Source of the DNA: Cloeon dipterum | Taxonomy: Eukaryota > Arthropoda > Insecta > Ephemeroptera > Baetidae | Length of the DNA stretch: 64,000 nucleotides | Assembly: GCF_949628265.1 (NCBI RefSeq) | Contig: NC_088787.1 | Location: 32,600,844-32,664,843 of the forward strand | Reading direction: 5' to 3' | In this document: positions 35,536-47,117 of the stretch, piece by piece | How the letters are laid out: each line of letters opens with the position of its first letter | Position numbering within the stretch: the stretch's first letter is position 1 | Position numbers and translations under genes: made by a program | Notes under the pieces: model-generated | Seen by the model: the letters and a program-made list of their open reading frames with translations, nothing else | Told to the model about the DNA's origin: nothing | Database searches by the model: none

Positions 35536-36932
35536 TGTAATATCTCTATGCTATTTCAGCATATTATAAAATAAATTTTCGCAATTAATAATAGAATGGA
35601 TAGGTAATTAAATTGATAAGAAGGGAATAATTAGATACCAAACTCAATACTTGTGCAATGATTAATGAGCAAACGTGGTGACCAGATGTCGATAAAATAA
35701 CACAACAATGTAGCCGGAAGAAGATAATTTCTTTTGTAAATGTGAAACCGTGGTACAAGGCCAAAACGACAGTTTCTCGGAAGCATCCCTTAAGAAAGGT
35801 CTATTGTATTAAGATCAGCAGGGTTTATTTTATCCATACACATTGTTCCATCATAAAAAAGGACATTGTCCACATGTAAATTGCAAGGAACCCAAATTCG
35901 ACACGTACATCTGGTTGTTTGTAGAAACAACAATAACAGCAATGTAGATTTATGACCATGTGAGGGAGTGTGACCCGTGTGACAGGACGCTGGGCTTGTG
36001 GTAGAGAGTAGGACACATAATTAGCGAGTCTACCAATGAGTGCATCGAGAAGAAGGACAAGATTCACTATTGGCTATTTCTTTCACCAACCAAATTTAAG
36101 ATGTTTTCGGACGTGAGGAGAGCAGCTCTTCGTCCGAGGAAGGCAACAGCAGTCTTTTGAGACACCCCTGACTAAGAAGTCAAATCCTTGTCGTCTCAGT
36201 CAGTCCAAGAGAAGTGAAAGTGCTAACAGAGGCCACGGACTTAGCAAATAGGCCCGATCAGCACCTGTGGTTACTGAGTTCTGGATACAGGTTTTCAAGT
36301 GGGTTTTCCTGTGTCTGCGTCAAATCCAAATGGACAGAACTACTTTTCCTGCTCCCACACAGGAAAGGTGTAAGACCGCCACGATCTTCAACTAAATAGC
36401 CACAAGGACACTGTAAGAGCATTTCTGCACCAGCAGAGGACAGCGCTTGCAAGGCCAGCACTAGCAGCAGGCAGCGAGAGCACAGCCAACTCATCTGTGA
36501 GTGACCAACAAACTTATCACACGTAAAAAGGTCATCTAAACTGTGAGTACACACCCAAGCCGCGAAGAAGTGCTAAAGGACACAAAGTGAGAGACGCACG
36601 AAGTTTAAACGCGCGAATTCGGAAAAGAACATTAATTTGTAAAATCATATGCACAAGTATTGAGATTCTTGATTGATCAATATACGTATTGAAACCGATC
36701 CATTCAGCTTTTATTTACTGCATGATCCTGCTTAACCATCTAAATCTGCTTTAATTAATTCTTCAATTATTAGTCGGTAATTGTCTTGATTAGTCAAGGA
36801 AACCAGAGGAATTGCTAATTAAACATTAATTTCACCTGAGAGTCTAGCAATCAACAGGAATCTTCACCTTAAAATTTCTACAGGTATTTTATTAATCACC
36901 GTAAGATTCACCTTGCTAAAAGAGACATTACA
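35536..36932 (+). repeat. 3' long terminal repeat
   Basis: Same length and sequence as 29095-30491 apart from the last bases (ATTACA here, ATAACA there). The minus-strand signal-peptide ORF recurs at 36494-36096. Confidence 0.95.
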
Positions 36933-36936
36933 ACTT
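36933..36936. repeat. Target site duplication, right copy (ACTT)
   Basis: Matches ACTT at 29091-29094 on the far side of the element. Confidence 0.85.
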
Positions 36937-39900
36937 AGAAACTGTCTTTTTCGCAAATTCAAACGGTAACCGGGAAAATTTTGACCTCTTTTTCCTTATT
37001 TTAGAGCATGTGAAAACTTCTAATTCAGAATTTTGCAGTACTTTTCATTTTTTCCATTTTAATTAAATCGCAAAATCGTTTATAATTCTATGTATTGAAT
37101 TTCAAATTAACCATATGCTTTGAAACAAATATCTATCTCACTATTTAACACGCTTGAAACTCAAGCACATAATAACAGTAGCAGCAAATGAATGCAAGCT
37201 TGATATAAATACATAGGTCGAATTGAATTAGAAAAATCGAGATTGAGGCCAGTCAATTCGGAACGAGAGCCTCTAGGGTGGTCCCTCGTTGGAGCGTTTG
37301 GGCAGCGTCCAAATACATATTTCTGGTGCACGCACACGTCGTTAAAAGCCACAATTTTATTTCGGCACCGAAACTCCTTAAACTTGAATAAACAAAAAAC
37401 AGACATTAAACCGTATGTTTTCGCAGCGAGATTTTATTTTGTAAGGGAGCGAATCGTTATTCTAATGGTGCGAACGGCCAAGGAGTTTTTGAGAAATGTG
37501 TGATTGATGTGCGTTGCACAGACGTTGGTATGGAAGAGGACCACAGAGGCGCTCTGAATATAATAAATCAGCCGCGGGCCTCGTCTTGATGTGCTCCGTA
37601 TTATTATCTCTTGCACATATGAATATGTATAGCGGGGATTTCGGACTTTTCAACCAGCTCTACGGTATTACGCTCTGCCCAGATCGACGAGGATGTGGGT
37701 TTTTATTGTGTACTTTGAATGCAAACGTGTGTGCGTGAATGAGAGATCTGCTCATTCCCCTTGAGAGCACGAGATTTCATTGGTGAAAAAAGTCGAAGCC
37801 GCGCTGACCTCAATCCTCGAGCATTAATCATTAAAATGTGCACCGGTAGAGGGAATCGATTATTTTCTTTGCGTTTTCTTCAATAAATCGTGATTGGAGG
37901 AATCCATGACTTTCTCGTAACATGTCTGCGAGATAAAACCTAAACAATCGACTTTTGTTTCAGTTCACCAATTATATAAATATGATAAACTGGGAGTTAT
38001 ATATGCATTAAATTTAAACTTAAAAGAGGAAACATTTTGAATTAATTTAACTATCAACCCCTGGAGCACATAGCAGCAGAGTTTGAAATGAAATGAATGT
38101 ATAATAGTCGTCTCTAAATCTTTATTCCTGTGCTTCACGTTTTGAATATTGTATATTCATCTCTCATACGCAGCTCTTAGAATTAGAGGCATAACAGTTA
38201 CATCGTAAATGGCCATAGAACGAAAGACCGCCTTCAGACAGATAAAATTTCTTTGTCAAGAAGAAACGCACACAAATCGTTAGCTCTAAACTATCCTGAA
38301 AGAAAAAAACCTGCGCGATCACATAGGACTATATAATGCTCTCCAGCTTGCCTGCTATTAAACTCACCCTCTACCCTCAAGGGCTGAAAGCGTAAGGGAA
38401 ACGTTGAGCCGAGTTCTATCTGTGACAATGACCCCGCGTCAGAGCGAAATAAACGCGGATGAAAAAGGGTTCCTTTGCTGCTGCAGATAAAAAAGTTAAG
38501 GAACAACACACTCGGCGCGCGATGACTTGGAGGGGATAAAGGTGATAGTGAGTAAGACGTTTCCATAGTCGTCACGTGACTCTCTCTTTTCTTATTCTCT
38601 TTCATGCCACACACGAAGAACGAGCCTTAGTTAGTTTTTCGTTGTGTATATTATTAAATGCGAGCGAGAGAGCGAGCGAGCGAGCGCGGCCGAGTGAGTT
38701 GAGTGAGTGAGCGCACGGTCCGCGTGTGTGTTACATTACCTTAATACATATAGTAGAACAAGATTATGTTTCTGCCTGCGCTCGAAAATCATGCATGTGT
38801 AATCGTACTGTACACGTAAATACCGCGAGATTACAGTACGTCGTCGGTCCTCGCTGAAGAGTGTCTTTCTAGTCGGGCCACCGGATTGTCGGCGGGCGCT
38901 TCTTCGATTTAATGCCGCGACACGCAACGTTAACATTAAATTTGCGTCTGCCTGGAGAACTTGATGGATTGAGCTTATAAGCTGTATGGTCATCGCCAGA
39001 GCAATTTCAACTCAATAAAGGAAGCTAAAAATGATGATAGATTTTTGTAATTGTAGACCATTTAATCTATTTAGGGAGCCCAGTACTTTCACTGTAGAAT
39101 TAACATAAAAAATATCAAAATTATATTAAAAATACTCGCTTCACTTTAACTTATAAGGAAATCAATCTAAAGCAAACACAAATCATTTCGAGTTTTGACA
39201 CATACAAAATTCCAATTTTCCCGCAAGGAAATTCATGGATTATAAATTATGAGCCTAGAGACCGCAGTAGCAAAATTAAACATCTTATAATCTTTTCTAA
39301 AACATCTGTTATCATTAAATTTTCTTACTTTGTAATGCCTTCCTTATTGATTTATCTGCTGATCCGCAATAATTAATTTTTTGAATCTAGTTGCCAGTAT
39401 GTCTCTTTTTTAGAAAAATGTTGGGAAGCTATTTTATTGTCCTAAATAAAGCACGGGTGATAAAAAATATTTTCCTATTATATTATGACTGGATCTTTCT
39501 CATATCATTGTTCTTTATGTGTTAGGAATGTGTAGGAAAAATGAAAAGAAAACTCTCAAATTGCAACAAATAAGTGCTCAAAATAATTATGCGATATTTG
39601 CTAAATTATTTTTTCTGGTCTGTGCATTTTTAATCATTTTGGGCAATTATTAAATTATTATTAAGCCAAGTTTCTCACCAAAAATTTATGCATTTTTGAA
39701 TGATTGTGAATATAGAAGTGACCCCTAGAAAGATATATTCTGGGGCTTCACTTTTACTATATAAAATGCAACACTTTGACTGTGACATTTGACGAATTAA
39801 CCAACTAGGGGACCAATAGAGAATTATAATTTGCAACCTCGGACAGAGATGAAATCATTGATAAGCCTTGAACTCGACAAAAAATCTCAACAATAGACTC

Positions 39901-41869
39901 GACTTAAGTTCGCCAAGTCGTCCTCGTTTTCAAGAATAAAATATATGATATTAACAAATTTAATATTTTATTCATAAGAGCCATTTTTTAACTCCTATTA
40001 GTGATTTAAATATGATCCGCTCATTATAATGATAGTTTTGGAAATAATACATGGGATTTTAAGTAAGTTTTACTGCGTAGGCTATATGTAATACTTCTAT
40101 ATATTAATATTTTAAAATTGCACGTTTACCTTAAACCGCAGGCAAAAGCATTTCATTAGTCCAATGTTCATAAAGGAAAGACACGCAACTATTGTTAAAA
40201 GCACCCATCATTCAAATTCCGTTTGCGAAAAGATAACTTTAGTGGCCAACGCAAAATTAACATGTAACGCGTAATTGCCAACATTGTGGAATCGTCCTTG
40301 CGGATCCGTGTCCGCGGTGTGCGGCCGGCAGGCAACGCAGAGCGGCAGCAGAAGCAGCACACCTCTCCTATCATCCCATTGAGAAATCGGCCTGCGAGCC
40401 GTAAAGGATGAAGGACGCGAAACGGGAGTTTGCGGAGCGGCGGGGGCGAAGAATATACAAACATATATATCTTTATATATGCAGCACGCGGTCGCAATGA
40501 AAGGGTGTTCCACATTCGCGCCGTGCACGCGGGGTATTCTTTCAGTGAGTGGAGTGGAGTATCTCTGGGCGGTCGGTCAGTCGTACTACGGGCGGATTTC
40601 TCTGCGCGACTTGGCCTCTGCGGCGGACCACCCAAGAAGCCGCGCGGCTCAAATCTGGCCTCGGCTCACAGCCTTCTGTACCTTTCCTCCTCTTCGGCCA
40701 GCCAGCTTTCGATTCGAGTCTTTCGTCGCACTCTGCCTGTTTTTGTTGTTGTTGTTGTTGCTATCATTGCGTATTTCTTTGCGTTCGCTGAATGCGAGCG
40801 GGCGCACGTGTCTGGTCCCCAGCCAGCGCGGGGTGTGTTTACTCTCGCGCGCGTTTTGACGTGACAATCAATGCGGCCCGTTCGCGCGCGTTGACCTCTC
40901 GAACCTCCTGAACCGGCGCCAGCAGCTTCTGGGAAGTGGATTCTGCGAGAGGTCGGGCAGCAGAGAAGAATAAATTAACAGAGCAGCGGTGAAAGCATTG
41001 TTACCAGTAATTATCTGCAGATGGGGTCTTTTGAAAGCGACACATCCAATATCACATTTAGAGAAAGCTTGTATCTGGAAAGAGAGGCGTGCAAGATATG
41101 TTTCTGACCAGAAAGATCTTCAAATTCAGATCAGTCCCTGTATAAAATAATCAAACTCAAACTTTTTTTATAGAATAATCCTTAAGAGTTCCTTTGCTTC
41201 ATATATAATCCTAAATTGGGCTTTGGGTATACAAGCCGAAACTAGTAGAGCGTATTAAAGAAGTTAGCTTAAAGGATGTCCGGAAGAATAATTTGGTTTG
41301 AAAATCAATTATAAAACAGCTTTGGATTTCTTTTGTCCACAATATCATAATCAGTTTTTATTCATCTCCAAGTACGGCGTATAAAAATATTTAAAATTCA
41401 CTTGTTGATAGTACAATTTATTAATTATTTACAATTATATCAATTGAAATATATTCATCAAAACTCACACTCATTGGCACTTAACGTCACTGAACACCAG
41501 TAATAATTCACCAAATCAATCCACAAGGTGAATTTCCTTGTGTATATAGATTTGCTTTTGAGTATATTCAGGTCTGGCTTTGGAAATAAGTTATTTAATA
41601 TATATGTTACTGATTTTTGAGCGTCGGTTTCAAAATTATGCAGTGTTACACTAACGGCTACTTTGTACTAAGATTGTTGCGTTTGCCTTTTCACTGCACG
41701 CACAGGACATGTATTCGGAAATAAATTAAAATTCGCACTCAATAATACGTAGTCACACTCATGTACACTCATTTTAACTTATTCAATATACGATAAAAAA
41801 TTCTGTTCACAACAAAACAATAAAATATCAGCACAAATCACTCTTGCAAATAATTGGATTTTCATTACA
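36937..41869. other. Intergenic region right of the retrotransposon
   Basis: Mostly AT-rich with no gene that I can support. A GAGC/GAGT simple repeat lies at about 38660-38715. A GC-rich, CpG-rich island covers about 40280-40980 with overlapping open frames on both strands (up to 146 codons) and a TTG trinucleotide run near 40743-40760; it is more likely a promoter or 5' exon than a coding gene. Confidence 0.5.
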
Positions 41870-42131
41870 GATCGAATTATAGATTCGATGCATTCGCTGA
41901 TGCGCAATACATATCACAATTATAAGTTAAGGAGGAAAGTGGCTGAAAGGTCGACTATGGGATCAACTAGTCAAGAGGGTCCTGAGTTAAATTGGCGAAA
42001 GAGCCGCAGAGGAAATGACACCAAAGGGACATTTTTGGTCTTGACGTTGTTTTGTTGTTGTCTGCTTTGTGCCATGATGCTGCTTTCATTTGGGCGAGAA
42101 CAAGGGGCGTCAGAGTATGATCAAGGGACGA
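41870..42131 (+). CDS. Candidate first coding exon of a type II membrane protein (orphan exon)
   Basis: A pyrimidine-rich TTTTCATTACAG acceptor precedes position 41870 and an ACGAG|GTAGGT donor follows 42131. The ATG at 41888 opens 81 codons plus two bases without a stop: a basic N-terminal part (NYKLRRKVAERSTMGSTSQE, then LNWRKSRRGNDTKG) and one strong membrane segment (TFLVLTLFCCCLLCAMMLLS), then a polar stretch. This is the usual start of a type II ectoenzyme, for example a neprilysin-type M13 peptidase, but no catalytic exon was found in the window, so the product is unknown. Further exons could lie beyond 64 kb. Confidence 0.4.
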
Positions 42132-45100
42132 GGTAGGTTGAAAAAGGCCACTAACACCGCACCATCTGAAACGAAAATCGCAGTTCACATTAGTTTTTAT
42201 GATATTGATGCAGCGAAAATCGTAAAAACTGGGCTTTGATTTTATTGAATAACTTTAGTCGTGTTAATTTTTCAATTTATGCGGTGCTTCCAATGCGGGG
42301 AGCGTTTGGTAAAAATAACAAAGAAAGCATCTCTTTGAACGTCACTAATTGGCTGAAGTTTTAGTTTTACGACTCGGCCAATTGCCAATTTGCATACAAA
42401 CATTTGGCCTCGATCAGCATCAAAAAGGTCCTAAATTTAGTGGCGCCACTAAGACAAATTGTTAAACTCCCGTTTTTATTGCAACATCGCGCGCTATATA
42501 ACGAATCGTGAATTTTATTGCCATTCTCCGTGCAACTAATCCAACGGACATTCGATGTACCAATAAATCAATTCGCACGTCTCTCTCCTTGAAATAAAAG
42601 CGGAGCGGACGCGAAAAAACATAAATAAATGCAGCACGTGTTCTCTTATTATGAGTGTGTGCTTTATTAAGCTAATACAAATTGCTTCCGTCGGACGAGC
42701 TTATCAGTGCGGAGATGCAGAGCAGATGAGTAACAAATTGCTAAATGTATCTCGCTGCCAGCCAATTGACATCGCATGGACAGATGACCCGCGGTCAATC
42801 TCCGTCTCTCTTTCGATTCAGAGACGGCCGTATGGAATCAATTTTCGTATTCGTGACGCACGCGCTGTGTTTGTTGATGCGAATTCTGTTTTGATGAATC
42901 GCGAGATTATGCGGGTTTGGATATAAGACGAATGGAAGCAGCAGAAAGCGGCTGCGATAAAATCTAATTTTATAATTTGCGGTTGTGGAAAATACATGGT
43001 TGGAATCCTGAATTTTCGTTCGCTGAATTGTAAACAGTTTAGCACGCTGCTGTTTTGGATCCTTCGATTGTGCAAAATAAATTTGTAAAAATTGGTCAAA
43101 TGTTTCAATTTTTCAAACCGTTTAGATTGAATGGGGAAAACAAAATAAATTTTTTGTTGCTCATTGAGTTTCGTATAAGTACCCACATGAAGGAAACCAA
43201 CAAGGAGGGAAACAAACTTTTTTAATTTGCTAAACGAACCTTTTCAATATGTGGCGCCTTCTCGCCATTACTGTCCTAATAACTATTTTGCATTTAACCT
43301 GTATCGCCAGGTGGCAGTACAAACGTGTGCGACAAGCAGTGCACCCTTTTACTGCACCTTCTCCCCCACTGCACCTTCTCCCCCACTGCACCTTAAGCCT
43401 CGCACCAAAGCAGTCGCAACACAATATTTTCTCTCTGGCTAGGATGAGATTTGGTGCGAGAAAATTCCATAAAAACGATTTCCAATTAGACCCGAACTAC
43501 GGGAAGTGTCATAATTGTTTGTATTTGAAAGTGATATTTTAATTGTTATGATCATTTATTGTATTTGTGATTTTTGATTATCGATGTAATTTCACAGTCC
43601 TGATCTCGGTCCTGATCCTGATCTTGATCTTAATTACTAAACCACGAGACATGAATAAAAGACGAATTACAACAATGAGAAAGACGCATTTATGTCACCG
43701 CTTCCACATACCCACAAATACTTATAATTACGAGTACCAATTTTGGATCACACATATTTTATCTTGAAATGATTGGAAGCAAAATAAAACACAGATGTCT
43801 ACGAATATCCTTTACACGCAGCAGACATGACCTACGAAGTAAATTGGAGGATACGACGATATGATTTAATGGCCATTCAGAGAAATGATATTATTTACTC
43901 TTTGTAAAAGGCGATAAAAGTTATATAGTCTGGCCGCGCCCCCTGCTGCTCCGAGTTCAATCATCATTTTGTATACCACCCGCAAGACGTCTATTCTATT
44001 CGAAAAAGATTATTTTATTACCAGCATCGACTGGAGGAGAATAATTCTGTATATCCCTCACGTGCATGGATCAACTTATAAGGCATTTGACAGTCGAGAG
44101 ATATACGAGGCGACGTGATTTCAACGTCGTCATCTCATCCGTTGGTTTCATTCCGTCGCATGCACATGATGCAACCGATTTCGCTTTTTGTGCGCCACGT
44201 TGGTCTGATGCTAATAATAATAAAAATACTCCACAGAAAGAAAGAAAAACAGCATCCAGTGCCGGAGACGAGAGGAACCAGGTGTTGGGAATACAAATGT
44301 CTCTGTGGGTTTTGTGGGAGTTTCATTATATAAGGTATGGATGAATGCGTAGCTGCGCGCGGCCTTGTGTGCCAACAGCATTATTTTACTTTGTTCGCAA
44401 GGTGGAAGTATCCAGCAGGGACGGCGGAAGGAAAAGCCTTCCCGACCAAGCATAGGGAGTCTCAACACATTAATCGAGAAAACGATTATGGGTTCTGCAG
44501 ATGCCTGAGGTGCATCTGCCTGCCATAGAAATAAATAATGCATTAAAACTTGGCCAAATTGTATGGAGGTTGCAAGGCAAGCATTTGGATGAAGAAAATT
44601 AAGTGATGCTTTAAATATTTTTCAAATTATTTGAAGTATGCGGCAGAAATTCTTAAATCTATTTCGTCTCCAAAGAGGTATTTCAACTGCACTAAGTTTA
44701 TCATATGAATAGTTCAAAAAGTTGTCTATCAAATTTTCGGACTATAAATTAATTTCCTTACCGTATACGATCTTTGAAAAATATCTCATTCCATATTGAG
44801 ATTTTATTTTCCTTAAACGGCCTAAGCTTATGTTCCAAAATTCCCTTTGTGGCTAAAATTAGAATTTTAAATATCAAAAGTCAGCAACCATTTAAATTAT
44901 TCTCCTAGACACTTCTAAAGGAATGTATTTATTTCCCAAATACTAAAATCGTTTGCAAGATCACCAAATTTTGTGCCGAAATCTTGAAATTTTCAAGTGG
45001 TCCTGCGTGCATTTGTAGCAGTTTTTCCGCTTTTGTTTCCAGCATTATTAGAACTCTTGTGCGTCAAGTGCAGTGCAACTGACAAGGAATGAAAAGGAAC

Positions 45101-47117
45101 CCGAGGAGCAGCAGCCTCAGTTTTAGTTGTATGTAAGCAGTGTTGTCGGCTCTCAGGTGAGGCAGAGCGAGGGCCACACCACCTGCGGGTTGTTCCCTCG
45201 CTCGCTAAGGTTCGCTCTCCAGGCTGCGCTGATGTATTTATTAAAAACTAACTGGTTTGCCTGTACGGACGAAATAATGACTTGATCTCGGGCAAAATAG
45301 GCTGGTCGCTTTTGTTGATAGACTCGTACTTCATTAGCCACAACAAGCAGACAACGATTTTTCAGTCTCTATGCATTAAACTAACGCAACGAGGGCTGAG
45401 GGTAATGAGTCGCTCGTAATTTTGTTAAGGCGACACGAAAAATACGAGTAAAGATTTGTTGTTCTCACTCTATTTAGTTTTGACGTTGCTTTAATATTTG
45501 TTTGTAGAGCGTTTTAGTTTGTTTCTCATTTATGGAACATACTTCGTATTTCATATTATCAGCATAAAGGTATAATTGATTTCTTCTGAAATTCAAATAC
45601 TAGAATGAATGTTGGTACGTTTTGGTAGACAACTTTACCAGCAATAATTAAAAAATAATTTTTAGATCAAGTGGAAACTGATGTTTTGAACACCTATCTG
45701 AACGATATTAACAGTCTAAAGAAATTATCAAAGTAAATTTGATTTTACTCGAACTTATCATCAGTGATAAGCAACAATAAAACTTACATTTAGGCAATAT
45801 TATAAAAAAAATAAAGTGCTCGACCATGTTTTCATGGCACAATATTTCGATTCCTCTTGTTGAAATCTAATCTGCCTAAATATGGGGTCCCCCTTGTAAT
45901 GAAAAAAGTGCTCACCATAAACCGCACAAAATTTGCATCCATTTCCGTAAAAATGATCCACAAAAAGTTTTAATTTAGCTTTAATTTAAACTTCAATCCT
46001 TCTAAAGAAATGGTTTGTGCAATTGCATGATTTTTCTAGGTTTCTTAAAATTTGGCCAAGAATAGGGGTGACAGTTGAAAATTCCGGAAAATTCCTTTCT
46101 CTTCCATTAGGATTGACACCTTCCATAAAGTCATTTTCAGCGTTAAAATGTCACACAAAGGAAACATATCATTTCGAACGATATTTTGTGTGTCCTGTTA
46201 GTTTAGAGAGACACCTTTGAAAAGGGTCGACATGATTTGGTCAATCCATTATAAAAGTTAAACGCGAAAAGATATGCATTTCCAACAAGAGCATTATCGA
46301 CACCCTTTCTACCTTGGCGAGGCTGGGGAATACAATTAAAGAGCCTTTGTCAATATTGACTCTGTCGGCACTTGTTGAAGAGCATCTGCCTCATATAGAA
46401 ACTAAACATTATCCCTGTGCAAACACAGCCACGTGCACCCGTTGAGCGCGCGCGAACACACGCCACTTTGCTCCGCGCGTTTATTTTGACGCGTAGGCCG
46501 AAAGAATAGCTAAACTGGTCGCGTGTTTTAGCTGTCTTTTAGTCACTCTGCTAAGTGATTCGTAGGAATTTGAACCGGCGCCAAAGAGGAGGTTTGTCTT
46601 CACGCCTCGAAAGAATTCAGCGACAAGAAAAATCGCTAAGTTTAAGTCTGTTCAGGAAACATTTTAGTTGCGCTCTTAGTTCTAAACAGCATGTTATAAA
46701 TATGTGTAAAACCCACTCGACTCAATCTGAGGTTTCTTTTTCAAAGCCAGTTATTTTAAAATAAAAAATGGGTATTTTAACAATTTGTCCGAATATTTTT
46801 CTTAGTTAAAAGGCATGAAAAAGTTGAAATAACTCACGTAGGATGCTGCTCACGATTTATTTTTTTTACGGCTTCTTCGAGGTTTTAATTTTTTATGATT
46901 CCGCGGTAGTCCATCCATTAAAATATTTTTATAAAAAAAATTCAGCTTCTTGATTCTTTATTTCAACTGTATCAGATACCTTCTTTTAAAAATGTTATCC
47001 ATTTTTTATTCTGTTTATATAAATTTAATTTGAATTTCATTACAGTGAAACAAAATATTGTTTTGACTGAGGCAAACGTAAACAAATAATTAAAAGAGTT
47101 AGACTCACCAATCAGGG
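42132..47117. other. Gene-poor region between the orphan exon and the GAS1-like gene
   Basis: AT-rich sequence with no supported gene. If the orphan exon is real this is part of its intron. A GC-richer patch lies at about 46430-46660. Small tandem repeats are listed separately. Confidence 0.45.
43351..43394 (+). repeat. 17-bp minisatellite
   Basis: ACTGCACCTTCTCCCCC occurs twice in full and a third time for its first ten bases. Confidence 0.85.

Larger units (their letters stand above)
29095..36932 (+). mobile_element. Ty3/Gypsy-type LTR retrotransposon, full-length structure with defective coding region (7838 bp)
   Basis: Two 1397-bp LTRs (offset 6441 bp throughout) bound an internal region of 5044 bp. 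LTR ends are TGTAAT and ATTACA (ATAACA in the 5' copy), flanked by ACTT duplications. Order inside is leader, gag-like ORF, protease remnant, start of reverse transcriptase, RNase H, integrase; RNase H before integrase is the Ty3/Gypsy order. The reverse transcriptase core is absent, and the rest has at least three frameshifts and one stop. Near-identical LTRs point to a recent insertion, so this copy was probably moved by enzymes supplied from another element. No envelope gene is visible. The 3' internal part holds a tandem hairpin array. Confidence 0.93.

Noticed and set aside
29095..36932. Endogenous retrovirus with envelope
   Set aside because: No envelope-like frame lies between integrase and the 3' LTR; that space is noncoding and holds the tandem array.
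40195..40867. Open frames of 106-146 codons on both strands
   Set aside because: Four frames overlap in the same GC-rich block, composition is biased (R, P, S), and no domain or splice pattern is seen.
42818..43186. 122-codon minus-strand frame
   Set aside because: Residue composition looks random and there are no supporting signals.
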